Notes: a model not told the origin generated them from the sequence alone. DNA of 64,000 nucleotides from an uncultured beta proteobacterium (GCA_903934295.1 CAIZNI010000020.1:186001-250000), one strand, 5' to 3'; positions 51,845 through 61,713 are shown, counted from the stretch's first letter. Made by a program: numbers and translations.

Positions 51845-51883
51845 GTTATACGGATGTCCGGCAACCCTTGCAAGCCGGCTTGC
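51845..51883 (-). promoter_or_regulatory. promoter of liv system B with overlapping 14-base palindrome
   Basis: On the minus strand TTGCAA (51873-51868) and TATAAC (51850-51845) are separated by exactly 17 bases, a good sigma-70 promoter about 80 bases before livG. The perfect palindrome GCAAGCCGGCTTGC (51870-51883) overlaps the -35 box, where a repressor dimer would block RNA polymerase; a hairpin for the upstream livM transcript is the alternative reading. Confidence 0.6.
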
Positions 51884-51908
51884 CTTGGCGGATTCCGCAG
51901 ACGTGCGA

Positions 51909-52874
51909 CTAGAGCGGTTTCTTGATGAAGTTGGCGATCTCGCCGACGATGCCGCGCCGGAACGCCAGCACGCAGATGACGAAGATGATGCCCTGCGCGA
52001 TCGTGACCCAGGCACCCAGCTGTGCCAGGTAGCTTTCCATGGCGATCACGATGCCGGCGCCGACGATCGGACCGAACAGCGTGCCCAGACCGCCCAGCAG
52101 CGTCATCAGCACGACCTCGCCGGACATCGACCAATGGACATCGGTGAGCGAGGCGAGCTGGAAGACAAGCGACTTCATCGCGCCCGCCAGACCGGCGAGC
52201 GTCGCCGAGAGCACATAGGCCACCAACTTGTAGCGGTCGGTGTCATAGCCCAGCGACAGCGCCCGCGGCTCGTTCTCGCGAATCGCCTTGAGCACCTGAC
52301 CGAACGGCGAATGGACGATTCGCAGGATCAGCAGGAAAGACGCCATGAACAGGACATACACCAGGCAATACATGGCCAGATTGCCCGACAGGTCGATCAC
52401 GCCGAACAGATGCCCGCGCGGAACCGCCTGGATGCCGTCCTCGCCGCCCGTCCACTTCGACTGCAGATAGAAGAAGTAGACCATCTGGGACAGCGCCAGC
52501 GTGATCATCGCGAAATAGATGCCCTGGCGCCGGATCGCCAGCATGCCGGTGACCCAGCCGAGCAGCGTGGCGCAGCCGGTGGCGAACAGCAGCGCCAGCT
52601 CCGGCGTGAGACCCCAGACCTTGGCCGCGTGCGCAGCGGCGTATCCCGAGGTCCCGAGGAACATCGCATGCCCGAAGGACAGAAGGCCGCCGAAACCGAT
52701 CAGCAGATTGAACGCGCAGGCGAACAGCGCGAAACACATCACCTTCATCAGAAAGACCGGATAGAACACCAGCGGTCCCAGCGCGAAGAAAAGCGCCAGG
52801 ATCAGCAAGGCGACCTTCTGGTGGCCCAGACCGGCGCTCGCACCGGTCTTCATCGAAACGGAAGACGTGGACAT
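51909..52874 (-). CDS. livM: branched-chain amino acid ABC transporter permease LivM (system A)
   Basis: A 321-residue membrane permease with the LivM motifs CAFNLLIGFGGLLSFGHA, TLALSQMVYFFY and the ATPase-contact loop KAIRENEPRALSLGYD, which is characteristic of LivM rather than LivH. ATG 52874 follows livH by 13 bases. It is the last gene of system A; livG of system B follows after 142 bases with its own promoter. It clearly differs in sequence from the system B LivM, so the two systems are old paralogues and not a recent copy. Confidence 0.95.
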   Translation of the reverse strand: MSTSSVSMKTGASAGLGHQKVALLILALFFALGPLVFYPVFLMKVMCFALFACAFNLLIGFGGLLSFGHAMFLGTSGYAAAHAAKVWGLTPELALLFATGCATLLGWVTGMLAIRRQGIYFAMITLALSQMVYFFYLQSKWTGGEDGIQAVPRGHLFGVIDLSGNLAMYCLVYVLFMASFLLILRIVHSPFGQVLKAIRENEPRALSLGYDTDRYKLVAYVLSATLAGLAGAMKSLVFQLASLTDVHWSMSGEVVLMTLLGGLGTLFGPIVGAGIVIAMESYLAQLGAWVTIAQGIIFVICVLAFRRGIVGEIANFIKKPL

Positions 52875-52887
52875 GACGGCCTTTGCG

Positions 52888-53772
52888 CTACTTCTGGGTG
52901 CCGAACAGACCGGCGGGCTTGATCAGCAGGACGATGGCCATGATCACGAAGATCACGGTGTTCGATGCTTCCGGGTAGAAGACTTTCGTCAGGCCTTCGA
53001 TCAGTCCCAGGCCAAAACCGGTGATGATCGCCCCCAGGATCGAGCCCATGCCACCGATGACGACCACCGCAAACACCACGATGATCAGATCGGCCCCCAT
53101 CTGGGGACTGACCTGATAGATCGGGGCAGCCATCACCCCGCCCAGGGCCGCCAGCGCGACACCAAACCCATAGGTCAGCGTGATCATCCGCGGCACGTTC
53201 ACCCCGAATGCCTGAACGAGCGCCGGGTTCTCGGTGGCAGCACGCAGGTAGGCACCGAGCTTGGTGCGCTCCATCACGTACCAGGTGCCCAGGCAGACCA
53301 CCAGGGACGCGACGATCACCCAGGCCCGGTAGTTGGGGAGGAACATGAAGCCCAGGTTCTTGCCACCGGTGAGTTCGGCCGGGATCGGATAGGGCTGCCC
53401 GGAGGAACCGTACTCGTTGCGGAACAGGCCCTGGATGATCAGTGCGAGTCCAAAGGTGAGCAGCAGCCCGTACAGGTGATCAAGCTTGTAGAGCCGGGAC
53501 AGCATGAAGCGTTCGACGAAGACGCCGGTGGCACCCACCACCACCGGCGCCAGTGCCAGCGACCACCAGTATCCGATCCCGAGCCTGTTCAACAGCAGAT
53601 AAGCCACGAAAGCGCCCATCATGTACTGGGCGCCGTGGGTGAAGTTGATGATGTTGAGCAGGCCGAAAATGACCGCCAGCCCCAACGACAGCAACGCATA
53701 GAACGAACCGTTGATCAGCCCGATCAGCAGTTGCCCGAACAGGGCCTGGGTAGGAATGCCGAAGATCTCCAT
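52888..53772 (-). CDS. livH: branched-chain amino acid ABC transporter permease LivH (system A)
   Basis: A 294-residue LivH permease: GLINGSFYALLSLGLAVIFG at the start, IINFTHGAQYMMGAF, and the loop YLRAATENPALVQAFGV contacting the ATPase. VVIGGMGSILGAIITG is the conserved central motif. ATG 53772 lies 18 bases after the receptor gene. With LivM (51909-52874) and the ATPases at 55083-56562 it makes the second complete importer. Confidence 0.95.
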   Translation of the reverse strand: MEIFGIPTQALFGQLLIGLINGSFYALLSLGLAVIFGLLNIINFTHGAQYMMGAFVAYLLLNRLGIGYWWSLALAPVVVGATGVFVERFMLSRLYKLDHLYGLLLTFGLALIIQGLFRNEYGSSGQPYPIPAELTGGKNLGFMFLPNYRAWVIVASLVVCLGTWYVMERTKLGAYLRAATENPALVQAFGVNVPRMITLTYGFGVALAALGGVMAAPIYQVSPQMGADLIIVVFAVVVIGGMGSILGAIITGFGLGLIEGLTKVFYPEASNTVIFVIMAIVLLIKPAGLFGTQK

Positions 53773-53790
53773 GCTGGTCGCCGCTTCGCC

Positions 53791-55011
53791 TTACTTCTTG
53801 GCGACCAGCGGGCAGTTGCCCTGGTCGATGGGCCGGAAGGCCTGGTCGGCCGGGATGGTGGCCCGGACCTTGTAGTAGTCGTACGGGCCCTTGGACTCGG
53901 CGGGCTTCTTGACCTCGACCAGGTAGGCCGGATGAATTTTGCGGCCGTCAGCCCGAATCGAACCCTTGCCGAACAGCGGGTCGTCGGTCGGCAGTTCCTT
54001 CATCTTGGCGACGACCTTGGTGCCGTCATCGCCCTTGAGTGCCTCCACGGCCTTCAGGTAGTGCATGACCGCACCATAAACACCCGCGTGAACCATCGAG
54101 GGGTACTTGCCGCCGTTCTGGGGTACGAACCGCTTGGTCCAGGCCCGCGTCTGCTCGTTCAGGTCCCAGTAGAAGGTCTCGGTAAAGATCAACCCCTGAG
54201 CCTTGTCCAGACCGAGCGCGTGAACATCCGGCAGGAACACCAGCAGGCCGGCGAGGTTCTGGCCGCCGCGGGTGATGCCGAACTCGGCCGCCTGCTTGAT
54301 GGAGTTCTGGGTGTCGCCGCCGGCGTTTGCCAGACCGATGATCTTGGCCTTGGAAGCCTGGGCCTGCAGCAGGAAGGAGGAGAAGTCCTGGGTGTTCAGC
54401 GGATGGCGCACCTTGTTGATGACCTTGCCGCCCGACTTGAGTACCACCGCCTCGGTGTCGCGCTCGAGCGCGTGGCCGAAGGCATAGTCCGAGGTCAGGA
54501 AGAACCAGGAATCGCCGCCGGTCTTGACGATCGCCGACCCGGTGCCGTTGGCGAGCATCCAGGTGTCGTAGGTCCAGTGGATGGTGTTGGGCGAGCAGTC
54601 TTTACCGGTGAGGTCGGAGGTGGCCGCGCCGGAGTTGAGCATGACCTTGCCCTTCTCGCGCACGATCTGGTTGACCGCCAGCGCCACCGAGGAGGTGGGC
54701 ACGTCGACCACGGCGTCGACCTTGTCGGTGTCGAACCACTTGCGAACGATGCTCGAGCCGATGTCTGGCTTGTTCTGGTGGTCGGCTGAAACGATCTCGA
54801 CCTTCATGCCCTTCTTGGCCGCGCCGAAGTCCTCGACCGCCATCCGGGCGGCGATCACCGAACCCTGACCGGCGATGTCGGCGTAAAGGCCCGACATGTC
54901 ATTCATGACACCGATCCGCACGACGCCGTCGGAGACCTGACCCTGGGCCGCGCCCGCGGCGACTGCGAACGCTCCGGAAACCAGCAGGGAAATCAGTTTG
55001 CGCTTGATCAT
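53791..55011 (-). CDS. branched-chain amino acid/amide-type ABC receptor (system A)
   Basis: A 406-residue periplasmic binding protein with signal peptide MIKRKLISLLVSGAF ending near AQGQ, then VRIGVMNDMSGLYADIAG, the type I periplasmic fold opening. It is only distantly related to the tandem receptors at the other end of the locus, so the two systems probably import different compounds. The residues around SGAATSDLTGKDC and TYDTWMLANG should line the ligand cleft. ATG 55011 has AGGAG upstream. It stands between livF and livH of system A with gaps of 71 and 18 bases. Confidence 0.93.
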   Translation of the reverse strand: MIKRKLISLLVSGAFAVAAGAAQGQVSDGVVRIGVMNDMSGLYADIAGQGSVIAARMAVEDFGAAKKGMKVEIVSADHQNKPDIGSSIVRKWFDTDKVDAVVDVPTSSVALAVNQIVREKGKVMLNSGAATSDLTGKDCSPNTIHWTYDTWMLANGTGSAIVKTGGDSWFFLTSDYAFGHALERDTEAVVLKSGGKVINKVRHPLNTQDFSSFLLQAQASKAKIIGLANAGGDTQNSIKQAAEFGITRGGQNLAGLLVFLPDVHALGLDKAQGLIFTETFYWDLNEQTRAWTKRFVPQNGGKYPSMVHAGVYGAVMHYLKAVEALKGDDGTKVVAKMKELPTDDPLFGKGSIRADGRKIHPAYLVEVKKPAESKGPYDYYKVRATIPADQAFRPIDQGNCPLVAKK

Positions 55012-55082
55012 GGGTTCTCCTGAATGACGAGGGTGGATCGGCTGGTTGAAGAAGGAATCAGAGGGGGCGGCGGCCAGCCGAC

Positions 55083-55793
55083 CTAGACACCCAGATACTC
55101 GTGGAGCATGCCCATCTTCGAGGTCAGTTCGCTGGCGCGAAAGCCCTCGACGATGCGCCCGTGCTCCATCACATAGAACTGGTCGGCCAGCGGCGCCGCG
55201 AAGCGGAAGTTCTGTTCGACCATGATCACGGTGAAGCCACGCTCGCGCAGCGTGCGGATCATCCGCGCCAGCGCCTGGACAATGACGGGAGCGAGACCTT
55301 CGGAGATTTCATCGAGCAGCAGCAGGCGCGCACCGGTGCGCAGGATGCGCGCGACCGCGAGCATCTGCTGCTCGCCACCCGACAGCCGGGTGCCCTGACT
55401 GTTGCGGCGTTCGGCGAGGTTGGGGAACATCGCGTAGATCTCGTCGATCGTCATCCCGCCGCTGGCCACCGCCGGCGGCAGCATCAGGTTTTCCTCGCAG
55501 GTGAGGCTGGCGAAGATGCCGCGCTCTTCCGGGCAGTAGCCCAGGCCCATCTGCGCGATCCGGTGCGGCGCCATCGCGACCGATTCGGACCCGTTGATCA
55601 TGATCGAGCCGGTGCGCCGACCGACCAGGCCCATGATCGACTTCAGCGTGGTGGTGCGTCCGGCGCCATTGCGTCCGAGCAGGGTGACGACCTCGCCGCG
55701 GTTCACCCGCAGGTCGACCCCGTGGAGGATGTGGGATTCGCCATAAAAGGCGTGCAGATCGGTGATCCGCAGGAATTCGACGCCTTCAGCCAT
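55083..55793 (-). CDS. livF: LivF-type ABC ATPase with Arg in Walker A (system A)
   Basis: A 236-residue LivF ATPase. Signature LSGGEQQML, Walker B LLLLDEISEGLAP and the H-loop MVEQN are normal, but the Walker A motif reads GRNGAGRTTTL: the codon is CGC (Arg) where the nucleotide-binding Lys is expected. Walker B also has Ile in place of the usual Pro after DE. A Lys-to-Arg change normally cripples ATP hydrolysis, so this subunit may be structural with LivG doing the work, or Arg may be tolerated in this branch. ATG 55793 overlaps livG by eight bases. Confidence 0.92.
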   Translation of the reverse strand: MAEGVEFLRITDLHAFYGESHILHGVDLRVNRGEVVTLLGRNGAGRTTTLKSIMGLVGRRTGSIMINGSESVAMAPHRIAQMGLGYCPEERGIFASLTCEENLMLPPAVASGGMTIDEIYAMFPNLAERRNSQGTRLSGGEQQMLAVARILRTGARLLLLDEISEGLAPVIVQALARMIRTLRERGFTVIMVEQNFRFAAPLADQFYVMEHGRIVEGFRASELTSKMGMLHEYLGV

Positions 55794-56562
55794 GCCCGCC
55801 CCCGAGTTCCGTCGCTTCGCTGCCCATGTAGGCTTCCAGCACCTGGGGATCCTTCGACACCGTCTCGTAAGGACCCTCGGCGATCACCTGGCCGCGCTGC
55901 AGGACACTGATCCGGTCGGCGATGGTGGCGACCACATTCATGTTGTGCTCGACCATCAGGATCGTCCGATTGGCCGAGACCTTCTTGATCAGCTGCGTCA
56001 CGCGCTCGACGTCCTCATGCCCCATGCCCTGGGTCGGCTCGTCGAGCAGCATCAGTTCGGGCTCGGTCGCCAGGGTGGTGGCGATTTCGAGCGCGCGCTT
56101 GCGGCCGTAAGGCAGTTCGACCGTGATGGTGTCCGCGTATTCGCGAAGACCCACCGTGTCGAGCAGTTCGAGCGCCCGGACGTGCAGGACCTCCAGCGAG
56201 CGCTCCGACTTCCAGAAATGGAAGGAAGTGCCGAGCTGGCGCTGCAGGCCGATGCGCACGTTCTCGAGCACCGTCAGGTGCGGGAAAGTGGCCGAGATCT
56301 GGAACGAGCGGACGATGCCGCGGCGCGCCACCTGCGCCGACTTTTCCTGGGTGATGTCCTGACCCTTGAAGAGGATCTGACCGCGGGTGGGGATCAGGAA
56401 CTTGGTGAGCAGGTTGAACACCGTCGTCTTGCCGGCGCCGTTGGGCCCGATCAAGGCGTGGATGTGCCCGCGCTGCACCTTCAGGTTGACATCGCTGACG
56501 GCGACGAACCCCTTGAATTCCTTCACGAGGTTGCGCGTTTCGAGAATAGTGTCGTCGGCCAT
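55786..56562 (-). CDS. livG: branched-chain amino acid ABC transporter ATP-binding protein LivG (system A)
   Basis: A 258-residue ABC ATPase with canonical Walker A GPNGAGKTT, the LivG insertion GIVRSFQISATFPHLTV, signature LPYGRKRALE and Walker B LMLLDEPTQGMG. ATG 56562 (MADDTILETRN) is chosen over an in-frame upstream start that would include the promoter. It is the first gene of the whole liv locus. A TTGCCT/CATAAT promoter lies 56-84 bases upstream. Confidence 0.94.
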   Translation of the reverse strand: MADDTILETRNLVKEFKGFVAVSDVNLKVQRGHIHALIGPNGAGKTTVFNLLTKFLIPTRGQILFKGQDITQEKSAQVARRGIVRSFQISATFPHLTVLENVRIGLQRQLGTSFHFWKSERSLEVLHVRALELLDTVGLREYADTITVELPYGRKRALEIATTLATEPELMLLDEPTQGMGHEDVERVTQLIKKVSANRTILMVEHNMNVVATIADRISVLQRGQVIAEGPYETVSKDPQVLEAYMGSEATELGGGHG

Positions 56563-56617
56563 CCGTCTCTGCAGTGAAAGTGGGAATCCGGAACAAGGGC
56601 CCCTGAAGGGACGGCGG

Positions 56618-56646
56618 ATTATGGCCAAAGCCGCCGCACTAGGCAA
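56618..56646 (-). promoter_or_regulatory. sigma-70 promoter of liv system A
   Basis: On the minus strand TTGCCT (56646-56641) and CATAAT (56623-56618) are separated by exactly 17 bases. The expected start of transcription is near 56611, giving a leader of about 50 bases before livG. Confidence 0.6.
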
Positions 56647-56679
56647 CCAGTCCCGCAGGCCGGGCCCGCCGCTGCGGGA

Positions 56680-58488
56680 TCAGTGATTGTCGCGCGGGAT
56701 GCCGTGGACGAAATCGATCCGCTGGTACTTGACTGCGAAGTCCAGGCAGCCGCCGTCCTGGAGCTGTCCGATGTGGCGGCGCTGCAGCTCCTGCCAGGGC
56801 GTCTGGCTGATCAGTTCGGGCGCCCGCCAGGCAGCCCGCCGGCGCGCCAGTTCCTCGTCGCTGATCATCATGTCGGCGCGCCGCCGGTTCAGGTCGATGC
56901 GCACCCGGTCGCCGGTCTGCAGCAGCGCCAGACCACCGCCTACCGCGGCTTCCGGGGAAGCGTTCAGGATCGACGGACTGGCCGAGGTACCCGACTGCCG
57001 ACCGTCACCCACGCAGGGCAGCATGGTGATGCCTTGTCGGACCAGCGCATCGGGCGGCAGCATGTTGACCACCTCGGCGGCGCCGGGGTATCCGACCGGT
57101 CCGACGCCGCGAATGAACAGCAGACAGTCGGCATCGATGGCCAGCGCCGGATCGTTGATCCGGGCGTGGTAGTCCTCGGGGCCCTCGAAGACGATGGCAC
57201 GCCCCTCGAAGGCACCCTCGTCGCCCGGCTGCTCCAGGTAGCGCTGGCGGAACTCCGGCGAGATCACCGAGGTCTTCATCACCGCCGAGTCGAACAGGTT
57301 GCCCGAGAGCACCGCGAAGCCGGCCTGCGGCAGCAGCGGCGTCGCATAGGCGCGGATGACGTCCTGGTTGCGCGAGGCGGTGGCGTCATAGCACTGGCCG
57401 ATGGTCTGGCCAGACACGTTCAGCGCATCGGCGTGCAGCTTGCCGGCCTTCAGGAGTTCGTGCATGACCGCCGGAACGCCACCGGCACGGTGGAATTCCT
57501 CGCCCAGGTACTGGCCGGCCGGCATCAGGTTCACCAGCAGCGGGATGTCGTAGCCCACGGTGTCCCAGTCGCCGATCTCGAGCGTCACGCCCATGTGGCG
57601 CGCAATCGCGTTGACGTGCGGCGGGCAGTTGGTGGACGCGCCCAGCGCACTGGCGGCGACGATGGCGTTCTCGAAGGCCTGGCGGGTCATGATCTGCGAG
57701 GGGCGAAGGTCTTCATGGACCATGTCGACGATGCGCCGGCCGGTGGCATAGGCCATCTGGGCCCGCTCGCGATAGGGGCCAGGGATGGCCGCACAACCCG
57801 GCAGCGACATGCCCAGCGCCTCGGCCACGCTGTTCATCGACAGCGCCGTGCCCATCGTGTTGCAGTGGCCCACCGACGGCGCGCCCGAGGCCACCATCTC
57901 GAGGAACTGGTCGTAGTTGATCCGGCCCGCCGCCAGCTCCTGGCGCGCGAACCAGACCACGGTGCCCGAGCCGGCCAGCCCGTTGTTGTAATAGCCGTTG
58001 AGCATCGGTCCGCCCGACAGCACGATGGCCGGGATGTCCACGGTAGCGGCGCCCATCAGCATGGCCGGCGTGGTCTTGTCGCAGCCGGTGGTGAGCACGA
58101 CCCCGTCGAGGTGGTAGCCGTAGAGGATCTCGACCAGCGACAGATAGGCCAGATTGCGATCGAGCGCGGCGGTGGGCCGCTTGCCGGTCTCCTGGATCGG
58201 GTGAACCGGGAACTCGATCGGGATGCCGCCGGCATCGCGGATGCCGTCGCGAACCCGCTGCGCCAGCTCGATGTGGTGGCGATTGCAGGGCGCGATGTCG
58301 CTGCCGGTCTGGGCGATGCCGATGATCGGCTTGCCGCTGTTGCGCAGCTCATCCAGGGTGAGCCCGTAATTCATCATGCGCTCGAGATACAGCGCGGTCA
58401 TTCCCGGATTGTCGGGATTGTCGAACCAGGCGCGCGATCGCAATTTCGGCCGCTTGCCCGAGCCGCCGCCGTCGTGTCCGTTCGCCAT
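56680..58488 (-). CDS. IlvD/Edd-family dehydratase, sugar-acid (arabonate/xylonate) type
   Basis: A 602-residue Fe-S dehydratase. Cluster-binding cysteines are seen in [18 protein letters not shown] and [12 protein letters not shown], and the C-terminal swivel domain carries [12 protein letters not shown]. Length and the [24 protein letters not shown] opening (given here in two parts of the same conserved start) place it with L-arabonate/D-xylonate dehydratases rather than with IlvD of branched-chain amino acid synthesis. It would turn an aldonic acid into a 2-keto-3-deoxy acid. ATG 58488 has AGGAGA upstream; an in-frame start 63 bases earlier lacks one. It is divergent from pilB. Confidence 0.9.
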   Translation of the reverse strand: MANGHDGGGSGKRPKLRSRAWFDNPDNPGMTALYLERMMNYGLTLDELRNSGKPIIGIAQTGSDIAPCNRHHIELAQRVRDGIRDAGGIPIEFPVHPIQETGKRPTAALDRNLAYLSLVEILYGYHLDGVVLTTGCDKTTPAMLMGAATVDIPAIVLSGGPMLNGYYNNGLAGSGTVVWFARQELAAGRINYDQFLEMVASGAPSVGHCNTMGTALSMNSVAEALGMSLPGCAAIPGPYRERAQMAYATGRRIVDMVHEDLRPSQIMTRQAFENAIVAASALGASTNCPPHVNAIARHMGVTLEIGDWDTVGYDIPLLVNLMPAGQYLGEEFHRAGGVPAVMHELLKAGKLHADALNVSGQTIGQCYDATASRNQDVIRAYATPLLPQAGFAVLSGNLFDSAVMKTSVISPEFRQRYLEQPGDEGAFEGRAIVFEGPEDYHARINDPALAIDADCLLFIRGVGPVGYPGAAEVVNMLPPDALVRQGITMLPCVGDGRQSGTSASPSILNASPEAAVGGGLALLQTGDRVRIDLNRRRADMMISDEELARRRAAWRAPELISQTPWQELQRRHIGQLQDGGCLDFAVKYQRIDFVHGIPRDNH

Positions 58489-58680
58489 GACTGTCTCCTG
58501 TTTTTCTGTTGGTCGACAAGTGTAGCAACTGGCGCATCGTCGGATCGGCACCCATCGAATGGCCGTTCGTCCGTGCCGAGACGGCCGTCCGACGGGCGCA
58601 GGCCTGCCCCCCCTTACCGTGGAAACCCGCGGACCCCATGATCGGGCTCACCTCGCATGGGAAGACCGTCCGGAAAACCG

Positions 58681-60414
58681 ATGATGGCAACCGCAGCCCT
58701 TTCAAACCCGACCGCCGAGCCGACCCCGCTCGCCGGGCTGGCACGCGCCCTGGTTCAGCATCAGATCCTGCGACCCGACCAGGCCGTGGGCATCCAGCGC
58801 CAGGCCGATGCCGGCCAGCGCCGCTTCATCGACGAGCTGGTTGCCGGCAGCATGGTCAGCGCGCGCCAGCTCGCCCGCTTCGCCGCCGAGACCTTCGGAC
58901 ATCCGATGCTCGACATTGCGTCGGTCGACCTGGCCCGTATCGCCGATGACCTGATCGACCGGAAGCTGGCCTCGGAAACCCGGGTGATCGCGCTGGGCAA
59001 GCGCGGCACCCGACTGTCGGTGGCCATCTCTGACCCAACCGACCTGCAGGCGCTGGACCGGATCAAGTTCCAGACGCAATGCACGATCGACCCGGTGGTC
59101 GTCGAGCACGACAAGCTGATCAAGATCCTCGAGCGCCGCGAGAAATCGGTCAATCAGCAAATGGCCGACCTGGCAGAAGAGGGGCTGGGCCAGGACCTCG
59201 ATGCGATGGAGACCGCTGCGGTCACCATCGACACCACCGCCGAAGTCGATGATGCACCGGTGGTGCGATTCCTGCAGAAGATGCTGACCGACGCGATCGA
59301 GGCCGGCGCCTCGGACCTGCACTTCGAGCCCTACGAAAAGTTCTACCGGATCCGGCTGCGGATCGACGGCGAACTGCGCGAGTTCGCCCAGCCGCCGCTG
59401 GCGATCAAGGAAAAACTCGCTTCCCGAATCAAGGTCATCTCGCGGCTGGACATCTCGGAGAAGCGGGTGCCGCAGGACGGCCGGATGAAGCTGGCGCTGT
59501 CCCCGACACGGGCGATCGATTTCCGGGTCTCGACGCTGCCCACGCTGTTCGGCGAAAAGATCGTGATGCGGATTCTCGATCCGTCATCGGCCAAGCTGGG
59601 CATCGAGGCGCTCGGCTATGACGACGACCAGAAGAAGCTGCTGCTCGACGCGGTGTCGCGGCCCTACGGCATGGTGCTGGTGACCGGGCCCACTGGCTCG
59701 GGCAAGACGGTGTCGCTCTACACCTGCCTGAACATCCTGAACAAGCCCGGGGTGAACATCTCGACCGCCGAAGATCCGGCCGAGATCAACCTGCCCGGCG
59801 TCAATCAGGTCAACGTCAACGACAAGGCGGGCCTGACCTTCGCGACCGCGCTGAAGGCTTTCCTGCGCCAGGATCCGGACGTGATCATGGTGGGCGAGAT
59901 CCGTGACCTCGAGACGGCCGACATCTCGATCAAGGCGGCCCAGACGGGCCACATGGTGCTCTCGACGCTGCACACCAACGACGCGCCGACCACCCTGACG
60001 CGGATGATGAACATGGGCGTGGCGCCGTTCAACATCGCCTCGTCGGTGATCATGATCACCGCGCAGCGTCTGGCGCGACGACTGTGCACCTGCAAGGACG
60101 TGCTCGACCTCGACGAGGACGCGCTGACGGTGGCGGGGTTCAAGGACGCCGACCTCGACGGGAGCTGGCAGGCGTTTCGCCCGGTCGGCTGCGAGCGCTG
60201 CAACGGCAGCGGCTACAAGGGGCGGGTCGGTATCTACCAGGTCATGCCGATCACCGATGAAATCCAGCGAATCATCCTGACCAACGGCAACGCGATGCAG
60301 ATTGCCGAACAGGCGCGCCGCGAGGGCATTCGCGACCTTCGCCGCTCGGGCCTGATGAAGGTGATGCGGGGCCTGACCTCGATCGAGGAAGTCCTGGGCG
60401 TGACCAATGAATAG
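58681..60414 (+). CDS. pilB: type IV pilus assembly ATPase PilB
   Basis: A 577-residue hexameric ATPase powering pilus extension. An N-terminal MshE/GSPII_E domain (about 20-165) precedes the motor: SDLHFEPYEKFYRIRLRIDG, Walker A TGPTGSGKT, Asp box TAEDPAEINL, Walker B DPDVIMVGEIRD and His box TGHMVLSTLHTN. The zinc-binding cysteines CTCKD and CERCNGSG are present. Two ATGs at 58681 and 58684 and one at 58657 are possible starts; 58681 is chosen by family length. It is followed by pilC after 17 bases. Confidence 0.95.
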   Translation: MMATAALSNPTAEPTPLAGLARALVQHQILRPDQAVGIQRQADAGQRRFIDELVAGSMVSARQLARFAAETFGHPMLDIASVDLARIADDLIDRKLASETRVIALGKRGTRLSVAISDPTDLQALDRIKFQTQCTIDPVVVEHDKLIKILERREKSVNQQMADLAEEGLGQDLDAMETAAVTIDTTAEVDDAPVVRFLQKMLTDAIEAGASDLHFEPYEKFYRIRLRIDGELREFAQPPLAIKEKLASRIKVISRLDISEKRVPQDGRMKLALSPTRAIDFRVSTLPTLFGEKIVMRILDPSSAKLGIEALGYDDDQKKLLLDAVSRPYGMVLVTGPTGSGKTVSLYTCLNILNKPGVNISTAEDPAEINLPGVNQVNVNDKAGLTFATALKAFLRQDPDVIMVGEIRDLETADISIKAAQTGHMVLSTLHTNDAPTTLTRMMNMGVAPFNIASSVIMITAQRLARRLCTCKDVLDLDEDALTVAGFKDADLDGSWQAFRPVGCERCNGSGYKGRVGIYQVMPITDEIQRIILTNGNAMQIAEQARREGIRDLRRSGLMKVMRGLTSIEEVLGVTNE

Positions 60415-60431
60415 CGACAAGGCGTAGCGAC

Positions 60432-61658
60432 ATGGCGAGCAAGGCTCTGGTTTCCGCACCGGTGGTCAAGGAATTCACCTTCCAGTGGGAAGGTCGGGAT
60501 CGCAACGGCAAGACGGTGCGTGGCGAGATGCGGGCCGGCGGCCTGGCGGTGGTGAACTCGTCGCTTCGCCGCCAGGGCGTGATGGTGACCAAGGTTGCCA
60601 AGCGCCGACAGCGCAGCGGAGGCAAGATCACCGAGAAGGACATCACGCTGTTCACGCGTCAGCTCTCGACGATGCTGCGCTCCGGCGTGCCGCTGCTGCA
60701 GTCCTTCGACATTGTCGCCAAGGGCACCTCGAACAACGCGGTGGCGCGGCTGTTCAACGAGATCAAGGCCGACGTCGAGACCGGCTCGTCGCTGTCGCAG
60801 TCGTTTCGCAAGTTTCCCCTGCAGTTCGACGCGCTGTTCTGCAACCTGGTGGGCGCCGGCGAACAGGCCGGCATCCTCGACGACATCCTCGAGCGGCTCG
60901 CCACGTACAAGGAGAAGATGCAGGCGATCAGGGGCAAGATCAAATCGGCACTCTTCTATCCGGCCTCGGTGGTGGTGGCGGCTGGAGTGGTGCTGACCGT
61001 TATCATGCTGTTCGTGATCCCGGCGTTCAAGCAGGTGTTCGAAGGCTTCGGCGCGAACCTGCCGGCACCGACGATGATGGTCATCGCGATGTCGGACTTC
61101 TTCATCTCCTACTGGTACCTGATGTTCGGCATCTTGTTCGGCACCGGCTATTTCCTGCGGGAGTCCTGGCGGCGATCCGAAGAGGTCCAGATCGCGGTCG
61201 ACCGGCTGGCGCTGCAGCTGCCGGTGTTCGGCGAAGTGATCCGCAAGGCGACGATTGCGCGCTGGTTGCGCACGCTCTCGACCATGTTCGCCGCCGGCGT
61301 GCCGCTGGTCGAGGCGCTCGACTCGGTGGGCGGCGCATCCGGCAACCACGTCTATCTGACGGCAACCCGCCGGATCCAGCAGGAAGTCTCGACCGGCACC
61401 AGCCTCACGATCGCGATGCAGAACGCGAATGTGTTTCCGAACATGGTGATCCAGATGGCCTCGATCGGCGAGGAGTCGGGATCGCTGGACTCGATGCTGG
61501 GCAAGTCGGCCGACATCTTCGAGCGCGAGGTCGACGATGCGGTGGCCAGCCTGTCGAGCCTGCTCGAACCGCTGATCATGGCCTTCCTGGGCGTGGTGAT
61601 CGGCGGCCTGGTGGTGGCGATGTACCTGCCCATCTTCAAGCTCGGCCAGGTGGTCTGA
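60432..61658 (+). CDS. pilC: type IV pilus inner-membrane platform protein PilC
   Basis: A 408-residue polytopic protein with two T2SS_F domains (about 75-200 and 280-400) and three transmembrane helices. FTRQLSTMLRSGVPLLQSF and RWLRTLSTMFAAGVPLVEAL are the repeated domain openings, and SIGEESGSLDSML precedes the last helix. It couples the PilB motor to pilin assembly. ATG 60432 begins MASKALVSAP. It is part of the standard pilB-pilC-pilD order. Confidence 0.96.
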   Translation: MASKALVSAPVVKEFTFQWEGRDRNGKTVRGEMRAGGLAVVNSSLRRQGVMVTKVAKRRQRSGGKITEKDITLFTRQLSTMLRSGVPLLQSFDIVAKGTSNNAVARLFNEIKADVETGSSLSQSFRKFPLQFDALFCNLVGAGEQAGILDDILERLATYKEKMQAIRGKIKSALFYPASVVVAAGVVLTVIMLFVIPAFKQVFEGFGANLPAPTMMVIAMSDFFISYWYLMFGILFGTGYFLRESWRRSEEVQIAVDRLALQLPVFGEVIRKATIARWLRTLSTMFAAGVPLVEALDSVGGASGNHVYLTATRRIQQEVSTGTSLTIAMQNANVFPNMVIQMASIGEESGSLDSMLGKSADIFEREVDDAVASLSSLLEPLIMAFLGVVIGGLVVAMYLPIFKLGQVV

Positions 61659-61713
61659 GGCGGCCGGCCGCGCTGCTGCATCCCGAACGCCGGGCACCGG
61701 CGGCGATGGCACA

